DNA from: Neoasaia chiangmaiensis
Lineage (GTDB): Bacteria; Pseudomonadota; Alphaproteobacteria; Acetobacterales; Acetobacteraceae
DNA: 64,000 bases
Reading direction: 5' to 3'
Assembly (NCBI RefSeq): GCF_002005465.1
Contig: NZ_CP014691.1
Span: forward strand, 3,134,001-3,198,000
Shown: positions 53,266-62,221 of the stretch, one piece after another
Numbering within the stretch: the stretch's first letter is position 1
How the letters are laid out: each line of letters starts with the position of its first letter
The notes under the pieces: generated by a model
What the model saw: only the letters and a program-made list of their open reading frames with translations
Databases searched by the model: none
Told to the model about the DNA's origin: nothing
Position numbers and translations under genes: made by a program

Positions 53266-55080
53266 ATGATGCGTCGCTGGACGCGCGAGGCGCGGCTATC
53301 TCTTGCTCGTTTGCCCAATCTGCCGGGGCTGGCGCGCGCGCCCAGCGCGCCGGCGCATATCATTCGCGACTTGTGGCCTGGCGATGCCGGGCACGGCGCA
53401 AGGTTGATCAAGGGGCATTTTCATTTCGGCTTTCGTGATCACAAGCTCAATCTGAACGACTGGGAGCACGTCGAACTGCCCGGCCCCGAGCGGGAGTGGC
53501 TTCATGGGTTCACGTGGTTGCGCGATCTGCGTGCGCTCGGCAGTGACGAGGCGCGGCTCTGCGCCCGCGCCATCGTCGGTAGCTGGCTTGATCATCCGCC
53601 GACCGACCCCCTGATCGTCGATGCCGCGACCACGGGCGCGCGACTGGCGGCCTGGATGGGTCATTACGATTTCTTCGCCGCTTCGGCCGATGAGGTTTTT
53701 CGGCAACGGCTGATGGATCGTCTGCTGGTGGAGGGGCGGACGATCGCGGCCCTGCTGCCGCTGCCGGTTCAGGGCTGGCGCGGACTGACGGCGCTCAAGG
53801 GACTGCTGGCGGCGGCTGTCTCCATCCCGAGTCAGAGCGGCTTTCTGTCGCGTTTCCTGCGCTATCTCGATCAGGATATTGATCGGCTGCTGTTACCCGA
53901 TGGCTCTCTTGCCGAACGCAGCCCCGAGGCTCAGCTGCAGACGGCGCGGGAACTGGCGGAGATGAGCGCGATCCTGCGTATGGCGCAGATGCCGCCAGCG
54001 CCCGCCGTGATTGCTGGATTGGCGCGTGTCTGCCCGGTGCTGCGCGCGATGCGTCATGCGGATGGCGGTCTCGCCATTTTCAATGGCGCATCCGAACATC
54101 CGCCGGGCTTTGTGGAGATGGTGTTGCAGCACGGTGCACGGCAGCGCCTGTTGGCGCCGTCCATGCCGGATAGCGGTTTTATCCGCGTTGCCGCGGGCAA
54201 GTCCCTGCTGTTCGTCGACGGCGGAATGCCGCCGCCACATGGATTCGATCGGATGGCGCATGGCGGACCGCTGTCCTTCGAGTTCTCCCATGGTCGGCAG
54301 CGACTGTTCGTCAATTGCGGCAGCGCGCCCATGGGGGCCTGGGAGCACGCTCTGCGCGCCACGGCGGCGCATACGACGCTTGTGCTCGACGACCGGTCCT
54401 GTGTCGATTTCGCGGCGGATGGGGGTCTGTCGCGCCGTCCGGCGCATGTCACGGCCAGGCAGACCGCGCAGGACGGCGCGCACTGGCTCGATCTGTCGCA
54501 CGATGGCTATCGCACGACGCTGGGCGCGAACTGGCGGCGGCGGCTTTATCTCAATGCCGAAGGTAGTGATCTGCGTGGCGAGGAAACGGTCGAGGCGGAG
54601 AGGGAAGTGCCCGTTGCTTTACGCTTCCATCTCCATCCCGATGTCAGTGCGCAGATTTCCGATGAGCGGGATGAGGTCATCCTGCACGCTGAGGAGAATA
54701 TCTGGCGCTTTCGGCATGACGGCGGGGCACTGTCTCTGGAGGACAGTGTTTACACCGGTGACGGCCAGCTGAGGCGGACTGCGCAGATCATCATCACGGC
54801 GCCAGTGCCGCCAAAGACGGCACCGGAGATCGTGCAGGACGATGTCGTGGCCGATACGACGGATAGTCTGGACGTTCTCGACCAGGCTGAAGAAGCTGGC
54901 GCGGAGGCACGGAGCGACACGGCCTCGTCGCATGCCGAGACGCCGGCGCCCGAAGTGCCGGGCACAGACACGGCTGCGGCCGATAGGGTAGATGAGTCAT
55001 CCACGAAACCGTCGCTCGGTGTGACGGCGCAGGCATTTCGCCAGACCATTCACTGGATGCTGGAAAAGGTGCCGGAATGA
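53266..55080 (+). CDS. heparinase II/III family protein
   Basis: 604 residues. An N-terminal helical toroid (~1-300) precedes a beta-sandwich heparinase II/III C-terminal domain (~310-540; FSHGRQRLFVNCG, RRLYLNAEGSDLRGEE). It ends in an acidic Ala/Asp/Glu-rich linker (~545-590) and a short helical tail. No signal peptide is evident. Such proteins are widespread in alphaproteobacteria next to rsmB-like genes. Polysaccharide lyase activity has not been shown for most, so the substrate is unknown. The stop overlaps the glycosyltransferase start (ATGA), pointing to a role in cell-surface glycan handling. Confidence 0.82.
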   Translation: MMRRWTREARLSLARLPNLPGLARAPSAPAHIIRDLWPGDAGHGARLIKGHFHFGFRDHKLNLNDWEHVELPGPEREWLHGFTWLRDLRALGSDEARLCARAIVGSWLDHPPTDPLIVDAATTGARLAAWMGHYDFFAASADEVFRQRLMDRLLVEGRTIAALLPLPVQGWRGLTALKGLLAAAVSIPSQSGFLSRFLRYLDQDIDRLLLPDGSLAERSPEAQLQTARELAEMSAILRMAQMPPAPAVIAGLARVCPVLRAMRHADGGLAIFNGASEHPPGFVEMVLQHGARQRLLAPSMPDSGFIRVAAGKSLLFVDGGMPPPHGFDRMAHGGPLSFEFSHGRQRLFVNCGSAPMGAWEHALRATAAHTTLVLDDRSCVDFAADGGLSRRPAHVTARQTAQDGAHWLDLSHDGYRTTLGANWRRRLYLNAEGSDLRGEETVEAEREVPVALRFHLHPDVSAQISDERDEVILHAEENIWRFRHDGGALSLEDSVYTGDGQLRRTAQIIITAPVPPKTAPEIVQDDVVADTTDSLDVLDQAEEAGAEARSDTASSHAETPAPEVPGTDTAAADRVDESSTKPSLGVTAQAFRQTIHWMLEKVPE

Positions 55081-56228
55081 CGATGCGGTCGGGTGCTCCC
55101 CGTCCGCATGCGTTGAAGATTCTTGAAGTGACGAATGTGGATTTCTCGATGCGGCAGTTCCTATTGCCGCTTATGAGAGCACTGCGTGAGGAGGGCCACG
55201 ACGTCGTGGGGGCGTGCGCGGATGGCCCCGATCTGGACGTTGTCCGGGCGGAGGGTTTCGTCGTTCGTGCCATGCCGCTTGTCCGGTCATTCTCGCCACT
55301 GGCGCAGGCGCGTGCGTTTCTTGCCTTACGCCGGCTGATTAAGCGGGAACGTCCGGATATCGTGCACGCGCACATGCCGATCAGTGGGCTTCTGGCGCGT
55401 CTGGCGGCATGGCATTCCGGCGTGCCGGTTGTGGCCTACACATGCCATGGCTTCCTTTTCAATCAGCCCGGGAAACTGACGCGGCGCGTTCTGGCGCGGT
55501 GTCTGGAATGGCTCGCCGGACGTATTACCGATGTCTACATGACGGTGTCGGATGAGGAGGCGGCAGACGCGCGGCGTCTCGGCATTCATCCAGGGCCGGT
55601 TTCGGTCGGGAACGGTCGTGATCCGGCGCAATTCCAACCGGACCCGGTCGCGCGTCAGGCGGTTCGCGCGGAACTGGGCGTTTCGCCGGAACGCATCGTC
55701 GTCCTCGCGGTATCGCGTCTTGTGCGACACAAGGGTTATCCGGAGCTTCTGCGCGCCATGGAAAGCGTGCCGAATGCGGAACTCTGGGTGGTGGGATCGC
55801 GGTTGACGTCCGATCATGGCGACGACATGGGCATGTCCTTCGCGCACGCTGAAGTGGTTCTGGGCGATCGGCTGAAGCGTCTGGGTCATCGGGCCGACGT
55901 GGCGCAGATTATGGCGGCGGCGGATATTTTCGTATTGCCAAGCCATTTCGAAGGCCTGCCGATGTCGGTGATCGAGGCGATGCTCAGCGGATTACCGGTC
56001 GTGGCAACGGATATCCGTGGTCCGCGCGAACAGGTGGTCGATGGCGAGACAGGGCTGCTGGTGACACCCGGGCTGGCGGCGCCATTGGCCCGAGCCTTGC
56101 AGCGTCTTGCGAACAACGCAGTCTTGCGAGCGAAGATGGGTGTGGCAGGCAGGGCGCGCGCCTGCGCATTATACGATGAACGTGCGGTGACGGCGCGTAT
56201 CGTGCGCCTGCTCACGTCACCTCTATAA
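55077..56228 (+). CDS. GT4-family glycosyltransferase
   Basis: 383 residues, GT-B fold. The N-terminal acceptor domain has KILEVTNVDFSMRQFLLPL and DIVHAHMPISGLLARLAA. The donor domain has VLAVSRLVRHKGYPELLRA (~218) and SHFEGLPMSVIEAMLSGLP (~286), the E-x7-E nucleotide-sugar site of GT4 enzymes. It retains anomeric configuration and builds surface polysaccharide or lipid-linked glycans. The sugar and acceptor are unknown. Its last 6 bp overlap the convergent response regulator gene. Confidence 0.88.
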   Translation: MTMRSGAPRPHALKILEVTNVDFSMRQFLLPLMRALREEGHDVVGACADGPDLDVVRAEGFVVRAMPLVRSFSPLAQARAFLALRRLIKRERPDIVHAHMPISGLLARLAAWHSGVPVVAYTCHGFLFNQPGKLTRRVLARCLEWLAGRITDVYMTVSDEEAADARRLGIHPGPVSVGNGRDPAQFQPDPVARQAVRAELGVSPERIVVLAVSRLVRHKGYPELLRAMESVPNAELWVVGSRLTSDHGDDMGMSFAHAEVVLGDRLKRLGHRADVAQIMAAADIFVLPSHFEGLPMSVIEAMLSGLPVVATDIRGPREQVVDGETGLLVTPGLAAPLARALQRLANNAVLRAKMGVAGRARACALYDERAVTARIVRLLTSPL

Positions 56229-56840
56229 CCAGCCGTTTCGCCGGGCAATGCGTCCCGCATCCATGCGGTTTCGTGCGCCGAGTTTCTGCACCGTTTCCGA
56301 AAAATAGTTCCGGATGGTACCGGGGGACAGGGACAGCGCTTCGGCGATCTCCTGGTTGCTGCGTCCTGCTTCCGCCATACGGAGGATGGCGCGGTCGCGA
56401 TCGTTCAGGGGGTCGGGGGCAGCATCCCATACTGCGTCCGCGAGTTCCTTTGCCACGGCGCGCCCACCTGCCGCCACCTTGCGGATCGCATCGGCCAATT
56501 GCGTTATGGGTGAATCCTTGAGCAGGTAACCGCGCACGCCGGCGTCGAGGGCACGCTTCAGATATCCCGCGCGGCTGAAGGTCGTGACGATCATGACCTG
56601 CGTGCGCGCTTTTTCCCGACGAAGCTTTTCAGCCAGGTCGATGCCGCTCATCTGCGGCATTTCGATATCGGTGACGACGATATCGGGTTGGTGTTCGGTG
56701 ATCATGGCGTAGGCGGCCTGCCCGTCGGGCGCATGACCGACGACTTGCAGGTCGCCTTCGAGTGAGAGGAGGGTGACGATCGCCTCACGCAGCATCGCCT
56801 GATCCTCGACGATCACCAGACGGATTTTACGTTCGGTCAT
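56223..56840 (-). CDS. NarL/DesR-type response regulator
   Basis: 205 residues. The receiver domain (~5-120) has the acidic pair E12-D13, phospho-acceptor D58 in VVTDIEMPQMSG and K108 in GYLLKD. A LuxR-type helix-turn-helix follows (~140-200; NQEIAEALSLSPGTIRNYFS). The start forms ATGA with the upstream kinase stop, so the two are a cognate pair. DesR relatives sense membrane state, but the signal here is unknown. Confidence 0.9.
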   Translation of the reverse strand: MTERKIRLVIVEDQAMLREAIVTLLSLEGDLQVVGHAPDGQAAYAMITEHQPDIVVTDIEMPQMSGIDLAEKLRREKARTQVMIVTTFSRAGYLKRALDAGVRGYLLKDSPITQLADAIRKVAAGGRAVAKELADAVWDAAPDPLNDRDRAILRMAEAGRSNQEIAEALSLSPGTIRNYFSETVQKLGARNRMDAGRIARRNGWL

Positions 56841-57937
56841 GACGATGCGCCCAATCTTGCCGTGACACGCAATCCTTTCGTGCCCTGTTCGATATGCAGT
56901 GCGCCGCCCGCCGCCGCAAGCCGGCTGCGCATGCCGCGCAAACCGTGGCCTTCGGTCAGCGGCTTGCGCGCGTTGACGGGAATGTAGGCTTGCCCGTCGT
57001 CCTCGATGATCATGACGGCCGTCTTGCTGCGTTCCTGCTGCAATCGGATTGTGCAATGGGCCGCCTTGGTATGGCGAATGATATTTGTGACCGCTTCGCG
57101 AAGTGCCATGGCCAGTATGCCGTCCTGGGAGACATCGACGGCTTCGGGATCGCCGGAGAGCTGCATTCTGATGCCGGCGCTGCGCAACGATGACTCGGCT
57201 TGGGCGACCTCTCTCGGCAACGAAGCGCCATGCATGCCGGCGACGGCGGCACGGACTTCACGCAGGGACTGGCGGGCGGTTTCGGCGATTTCCTGGATTT
57301 CGCGCCGTGAGCGGGACGAGTCCAGCGTGTTGAGACGTTCCGCCAGTTCCGCTTTGACGGCGATGACCGTCAGCGAGTGGCCGAGCAGGTCGTGCAGGTC
57401 GCGCGCGATCCGCTCGCGTTCCGTGCTGGCGGCGAGATGTCGCACCTCCTCCTGCGTTTCGAGAAGTTGGCGATGACGGCGCGCGAGATCCGTCGTCAAC
57501 GACGTGCCGGCAAAAGAAGCGATGCTGAAGCTGGCGCCGAACACCGCATCCGGCCAGGGCCGATGTGTCCACCAGCAGAACAGGCCAAGGATCAGCAGAA
57601 CGAAGACGAGAGAGGCGACCGCGCGGTGGCGTGATGCGTATCCGGCGAACGTCGCGCTCGCGTAGACGATGAAGACGGTCCAGATGCCATGGAACGGTGC
57701 CATGGCGAACGCGATGCCGGCGATGGCCCATCCTTGCCAGAAGGCTGGTTGAAGGGGGGCGTAGGACAGATAGATGGTCAGAAATGCGATCAGCCCGACG
57801 CCGCTGCCGACGATATCCAGTGTGTGGAAGCCGTCATAGAACCAGGGAATGGGATAGATGATGAGATAGACAAGATAGAACCAACGGAACCGGCTCGCAC
57901 CATGTGGGCCGCGGAACGTTGCGGAAATGGCGTTCAA
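56837..57937 (-). CDS. DesK-like sensor histidine kinase
   Basis: 366 residues. Five or so membrane helices (~15-145) are followed by HisKA_3 with RIARDLHDLLGHSLTVIAVK (H near 179) and an HATPase domain. Its N-box is REAVTNIIRHTKA and its G-box GHGLRGMRSRLAAAGG. TTG at 57937 is the likely start: TTGA overlaps the TGA of the upstream membrane protein gene. The annotated longer frame has no better start. The three genes 58479-56223 form one unit. Confidence 0.87.
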   Translation of the reverse strand: MNAISATFRGPHGASRFRWFYLVYLIIYPIPWFYDGFHTLDIVGSGVGLIAFLTIYLSYAPLQPAFWQGWAIAGIAFAMAPFHGIWTVFIVYASATFAGYASRHRAVASLVFVLLILGLFCWWTHRPWPDAVFGASFSIASFAGTSLTTDLARRHRQLLETQEEVRHLAASTERERIARDLHDLLGHSLTVIAVKAELAERLNTLDSSRSRREIQEIAETARQSLREVRAAVAGMHGASLPREVAQAESSLRSAGIRMQLSGDPEAVDVSQDGILAMALREAVTNIIRHTKAAHCTIRLQQERSKTAVMIIEDDGQAYIPVNARKPLTEGHGLRGMRSRLAAAGGALHIEQGTKGLRVTARLGASS

Positions 57938-58479
57938 GCGGTCTGTTCCACGGAGAGCGGTGTTGCCATACGTCCCAATCTCAGGGCGCAGCCCGTCCAC
58001 ACGGCCAGCGCCGTTCCGGTTCCGGCGATTGCCTGATGTGCCGTTGCCGGGAAGGGGAGGGATATCAGCGTGACGAGGACGACAGCTGTGCCAACGAACA
58101 GATGGATCGGTTCACGCATTGCGATGCCCAGCGGCCAATAGGAAATGCCGATGATGAGGCCGAAGAGCGGCAGCAGCAATGCCTGTTGATGGAATATATG
58201 ACAGATATTCCCGACGATGGTGAAGGCGATGATGCGTCCGATCCGCGTATAGCGTGAAAGGCGGATATCGACTGTGATTTCAGGACGTCGCAGGATGATG
58301 TCGCGCCAGACGAAACCTGCCAGCAAGGCGCCTGTCACCGGTCCGATGACGAAAAGCGCGGCAGATAGCGGAACATGTAGGGCAGTGGCGGCACGCAAGG
58401 CCCAGAAAGCAGCGAATAGCAGGCCTAATGCGTCGGTCAACAGACCGCGAAAGGTTATTTCACAGCGATTCGATGGCAT
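57934..58479 (-). CDS. small multi-pass membrane protein linked to the two-component system
   Basis: 181 residues with about five hydrophobic segments (~12-32, 36-58, 82-105, 108-125, 128-165). No family recognised. The paralogous feel of its helices to the kinase membrane part, and the TTGA overlap with the kinase, suggest it is a partner of the sensor or part of the same stress module. This is inference from position. Confidence 0.65.
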   Translation of the reverse strand: MPSNRCEITFRGLLTDALGLLFAAFWALRAATALHVPLSAALFVIGPVTGALLAGFVWRDIILRRPEITVDIRLSRYTRIGRIIAFTIVGNICHIFHQQALLLPLFGLIIGISYWPLGIAMREPIHLFVGTAVVLVTLISLPFPATAHQAIAGTGTALAVWTGCALRLGRMATPLSVEQTA

Positions 58480-58570
58480 GAACGGATCTCCTGTTGCGGT
58501 CGTTTCGTAGACAGCAACAGGAGGGGGTGGGGCGCTATGCCCCTCGATCAGCGATATGACCTGACAAATG
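58480..58570 (-). promoter_or_regulatory. tyrS / sensor-operon intergenic region
   Basis: This 91 bp gap holds two inverted repeats: ATGAC/GTCAT (58556-58574, partly in tyrS) and GGGGC/GCCCC with a GCTAT loop (58529-58543). They may end tyrS transcription or regulate the membrane protein and two-component genes. No T-tract follows on the minus strand. Confidence 0.3.
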
Positions 58571-59815
58571 TCATGCAGGCTGAATCAGGACATGGTGTTT
58601 CTTGCCGGAGGACAGCTTGGCGACGCCGTCCCGAAGATCGGCATGCGTGACGCTCTGGTTTTCGTCCGTGATGACGATATCGTTCAGTCGTGCGCCGCCG
58701 CCCCGGATCAGGCGGCGAGCTTCCCCATTGCTGGTGGCCAGACCGGCCTCAACGAGTATGCGGAATGCCGGCGTTCCCTCATCCAGCAGTTGGGCGGTGA
58801 TATCGCGACGGGGCAGCTCACCGGCGAGAGCGCCCTGTTCGAAGGTCTGCCGGGCAGCCTCGGCCGCCGCTTCGGCGGCAGGACGTCCGTGGCAGATGGC
58901 CGTGGCTTCCGTTGCGAGTATCTTTTTGGCCTCGTTGATGTCCGCGCCCTGCAAGACGCCCAGTCGCTCGCATTCCTCGACGGGTAATTCGGTGAAGAGC
59001 TTGAGGAAGCGCCCGACATCGGCATCCTCCGTGTTGCGCCAGAATTGCCAGTATTCAAATACCGGCAGGCGTTCGGCGGAGAGCCATGTCGCGCCTTTCG
59101 CGGATTTACCCATTTTCGCGCCGGACGCGGTTGTGACGAGCGGGGTTGTGAGACCGAAAACCTGCTTGCCGTCAGTGCGGCGCACCAGATCGATGCCCGC
59201 GACGATATTGCCCCACTGGTCCGAGCCGCCCATCTGGAGGCGGACATCGTGACGGCGGTTCAATTCACGGAAGTCGTACGATTGCAGGATCGAATAGTTG
59301 AATTCGAGGAAGGTCAGGCCCTGCTCGCGATCAAGGCGCTGCTTGACGCTATCGAAGGAAAGCATGCGACTGACCGAGAAATGGACGCCTACGTCCTGAA
59401 GCAGATCGATGTAGGACAGCTTGTCGAGCCAGTCGGCGTTATTCGCCAGGATGGCGCCATTGTCCTGTTCGTCGAAGTGGAGAAATTGCCGCAGGCTTCC
59501 CTCGATGCCGTTGAGGTTATGCGCGAGTTTCTCCGGGCTCATCAGGGCGCGTGCCTCGTCCCGGAACGAAGGATCGCCAATGCGCGCCGTGCCGCCGCCC
59601 ATCAGGGCGATCGGCCGGTGACCATGCCGTTGAAGCATGCGCAGCGCCATGATGGACAGGGCATTGCCGACATGCAGCGAGTCCGCGGTGGGATCGAACC
59701 CGATATAGGCGGTGATCGGTCCGGCCAGCATCGCTTCGTCCAGGGCATCGAGATCCGTGCACTGGAAAATGAAACCGCGCGCCTGGGCGTCGCGGAGGAA
59801 GGCGCTTTTGGGCAT
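58571..59815 (-). CDS. tyrS: tyrosyl-tRNA synthetase
   Basis: 414 residues, full length. It charges tRNA-Tyr. The HIGH-like motif is in TADSLHVGNALS (~43-54). The KMSKS-like loop is GAKMGKSAKG (~232). A C-terminal S4 RNA-binding domain follows (~345-410; LATSNGEARRLIRGGGARLN). Tyr-binding residues in YIGFDPTA are kept. Confidence 0.96.
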   Translation of the reverse strand: MPKSAFLRDAQARGFIFQCTDLDALDEAMLAGPITAYIGFDPTADSLHVGNALSIMALRMLQRHGHRPIALMGGGTARIGDPSFRDEARALMSPEKLAHNLNGIEGSLRQFLHFDEQDNGAILANNADWLDKLSYIDLLQDVGVHFSVSRMLSFDSVKQRLDREQGLTFLEFNYSILQSYDFRELNRRHDVRLQMGGSDQWGNIVAGIDLVRRTDGKQVFGLTTPLVTTASGAKMGKSAKGATWLSAERLPVFEYWQFWRNTEDADVGRFLKLFTELPVEECERLGVLQGADINEAKKILATEATAICHGRPAAEAAAEAARQTFEQGALAGELPRRDITAQLLDEGTPAFRILVEAGLATSNGEARRLIRGGGARLNDIVITDENQSVTHADLRDGVAKLSSGKKHHVLIQPA

Positions 59816-59895
59816 GATCGGGTCCGTTATTCGTTCGTTCGGCTAGCGTCCTATCATGAGCGGCACGTCGCGAGAACCTTGACTCGAACGGTAAC

Positions 59896-59931
59896 AAAAA
59901 AGGCGGCCCATCAGTGCGGAACCGCCTTTTC
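59896..59931. terminator. bidirectional intrinsic terminator
   Basis: AAAAGGCGG (about 59897-59906) pairs with CCGCCTTTT (59922-59930) around a 15 nt loop. T-runs lie on both strands. On the minus strand it follows the alpha/beta hydrolase gene by about 26 bp and ends that transcript before tyrS. Confidence 0.75.
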
Positions 59932-59956
59932 TGATGACTGACAGGAAAAGAGATGC

Positions 59957-60622
59957 TCAGTCGGCGGCAAGTGCGAGGGAGCGACGCGCCAGCATGGTCG
60001 AAACGTGATCTTCCAGCGCTGTGGAGACCTGATCCGCCTGCTGCGCGAAGATATGGTCGGCGTCATCGAAAATACGATAATCGACCGTGACGTTCTTCTG
60101 GGTGTTCAGCTTATCCACCAGCTTGCGGATGCCAGGTTCCGGCGCCATTTCGTCCCGACCGCCTGCAATCATCAGGCCGCCGCACGGGCATGGCGCGAGG
60201 AACCCGAAATCGTAGTCATTCGCCGGTGGGGCGACGCTGATCCAGCCGCTGATCTCCGGTCGGCGCATCAGCAGCTGCATGCCGACGAAGGCGCCGAAGG
60301 AATAGCCGGCGATCCAGAGCGTGCTGGAGTTCGGGTTGACCATCTGCATCCAGTCGAGTGCCGCCGCGGCATCCGAAATTTCGCCGATGCCGCCATCGTA
60401 TCGGCCCTGGCTGCGGCCGACGCCACGCGAATTGTAGCGCATGACCGAGAAGCCCATTTTCTCGAAGCTGCGATACATCGAATAGGTGATGCGGTTGTTC
60501 ATGGTGCCGCCATGCAGCGGATGCGGGTGCAGGACCAGGGCGAGCGGCGCATTGGGCTCGTCGGAGTGGTGGTAGCGCCCTTCCAACCGGCCGTCGGGAC
60601 CGGCGAACATGACTTCTGGCAT
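59957..60622 (-). CDS. alpha/beta hydrolase
   Basis: 221 residues of the short COG2945-like group. Early motif HPHPLHGGTMNNRI (~32-45), oxyanion and substrate loop RYNSRGVGRSQG (~62-73), nucleophile elbow AGYSFGAFVG (Ser ~105), acid in GGRDEMAP (~153) and His in DDADHIFAQ (~186) make a complete catalytic triad. Substrate unknown; the family is often linked to esterase or dienelactone-type hydrolysis. Confidence 0.85.
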   Translation of the reverse strand: MPEVMFAGPDGRLEGRYHHSDEPNAPLALVLHPHPLHGGTMNNRITYSMYRSFEKMGFSVMRYNSRGVGRSQGRYDGGIGEISDAAAALDWMQMVNPNSSTLWIAGYSFGAFVGMQLLMRRPEISGWISVAPPANDYDFGFLAPCPCGGLMIAGGRDEMAPEPGIRKLVDKLNTQKNVTVDYRIFDDADHIFAQQADQVSTALEDHVSTMLARRSLALAAD

Positions 60623-61129
60623 TAAAGTGCTTCCGCGATATTCTGGTGCCGTCGTTTGGCGTGACGGCGTGTTGTTGAGGTAATCGTGCCCAAGGCTTTA
60701 CGATGCCATAGCCTCGGCCGCACGGATCGCAGTCGTGACAGGAGGTGTCCGATCCTGCGCAGTGTCAGGATATCCTGCTCAACGCGCCACGTTCAGCGCG
60801 TCCGGAAGAGTTGCCCGGACCGTGGTACATTTTGCGCATCGGCGCCGAAAGATGAGCGGAACGACGTGGACACAGGCATGGACGAACTCCTTATCCTGGC
60901 TGACGGGACGGCCACGCGATGCAACAATCCTGTCCGGAAATCTGATGCGCGAAACGGGCGGTGTCGCCGACGATCGCGTATCGGGTTCCGTTTGGTGAGG
61001 CGTGTATAACGGTCCTGAATGGCAAAATTCCACAGAAATCGACAGTAGACGTAAATTCTTGTCGATATGGCGTCATCATCATCGCGGCTGCTTGTGTTCG
61101 GGAGCGGCAGATACGATGTGATGATTGTC
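60623..61129. other. 507 bp region without a recognised gene
   Basis: This stretch separates the alpha/beta hydrolase start (minus) from the first cysteine desulfurase (plus). It must hold both promoters. Small open frames exist (for example 60735-60998 on plus), but none shows a family motif, clear ribosome site or normal codon-position GC pattern by eye. I looked for an Rrf2/IscR-type regulator here, which often precedes desulfurase genes, and found no trace. Confidence 0.45.
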
Positions 61130-62221
61130 ATGACAGTTTATCTCGATGCGAACGCGACCGAAGTGCTGCGTCCGGCGGCGCTCGACGCCATGGTGTCGGC
61201 GTCGGTGCTGGCAGGTAATCCTTCGTCGGTCCACGCTGCCGGCCGTGCGGCCCGGCGGGTTCTGGAGGATTCACGGACTGTGTTGGGACGCTCTTTCGGC
61301 GTCGATGCCGATCAGGTCGTGTTCACCTCGGGCGGGACGGAGGCGAATGTTCTGGCGATCCATGCGTTCGGGCAAGGGCGACCGATCATGATCGGTGCGA
61401 CCGAACATGACGCTGTGCGGCAGGCGGCGCCGCATGCCGTTGTACTGCCGGTCGGGCGTGACGGTGTTCTGGACCGGCAAGGTCTTGGCGCGTGTCTGGC
61501 GGAGGCACCGGGCGCTTTCGTCTGCGTGATGGCTGCGAACAATGAGACGGGCGTGCTGCATCCTTTGCATGAGGTATCGGCGATCTGCGCGCGTTATGGC
61601 GCCTGGCTTCATGTCGATGCCGTCCAGCAGGCCGGTCGCGTCCCGCTGGATTTCGCCACGACGCGCGCTGACAGCATGGCGATCTCCGGTCACAAATTTG
61701 GTGGGCCTAAAGGTGCGGGCGCGCTGTTGCTTCGCGAGAGCCGGAAGGTGGCGCCGTTGATTGCCGGCGGCGGGCAGGAGCGGGGCCGCCGGGGCGGCAC
61801 CCCGGCGTTGCCGGCGATTGCGGGAATGGCGGCCGCGCTGCCGGTCGCCCTGGCGCAGGACTGGACAGTCATCGCGCGGCTAAGGGATGCCATCGATGTT
61901 GCGGCGAGGCAGGTTGGCGCAATGGTTGCCGGAGATGGTCTGGCGCCACGCCTGCCGAATACCACATGTCTGGTTCTGCCGAACGTGCCGGCGCAGACAC
62001 AGTTGATGGCGCTGGATCTGGCGGGTTTCGCTGTTTCGGCGGGGTCGGCCTGTTCTTCCGGCAAGGTGACGGCATCGCATGTGCTGATGGCGATGGGACT
62101 GAAGAAGCTGGCGACGCAGGCAATCCGCGTATCCCTGCCATGGAATGTCGAGGCGGCGGCGGTGGACAGGTTTATCATCGCTTACGCCGAGTTGGCCGGG
62201 CGATTGGGGAAGCGGGCATGA
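61130..62221 (+). CDS. cysteine desulfurase (first of tandem pair)
   Basis: 363 residues, PLP-dependent class V aminotransferase fold of the NifS/IscS type. YLDANATEVLRP opens the protein. TSGGTEANVLAIH (~65), TEHDAV (~88), NNETGVLHP (~134) and DAVQQAGR (~163) are conserved. The PLP lysine is in SGHKFGGPKG (~188), and the active Cys loop is SAGSACSSGK (~306). It takes sulfur from cysteine as persulfide. It is slightly more divergent than its neighbour. ATG at 61130 is chosen; 61121 is possible. The stop overlaps the second desulfurase start (ATGA). Confidence 0.9.
   Translation: MTVYLDANATEVLRPAALDAMVSASVLAGNPSSVHAAGRAARRVLEDSRTVLGRSFGVDADQVVFTSGGTEANVLAIHAFGQGRPIMIGATEHDAVRQAAPHAVVLPVGRDGVLDRQGLGACLAEAPGAFVCVMAANNETGVLHPLHEVSAICARYGAWLHVDAVQQAGRVPLDFATTRADSMAISGHKFGGPKGAGALLLRESRKVAPLIAGGGQERGRRGGTPALPAIAGMAAALPVALAQDWTVIARLRDAIDVAARQVGAMVAGDGLAPRLPNTTCLVLPNVPAQTQLMALDLAGFAVSAGSACSSGKVTASHVLMAMGLKKLATQAIRVSLPWNVEAAAVDRFIIAYAELAGRLGKRA

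Noticed and set aside
60735-60998. 87-codon plus-strand frame before the desulfurases
   Set aside because: No motif and no good ribosome site; a possible Rrf2-type regulator was looked for and not found.
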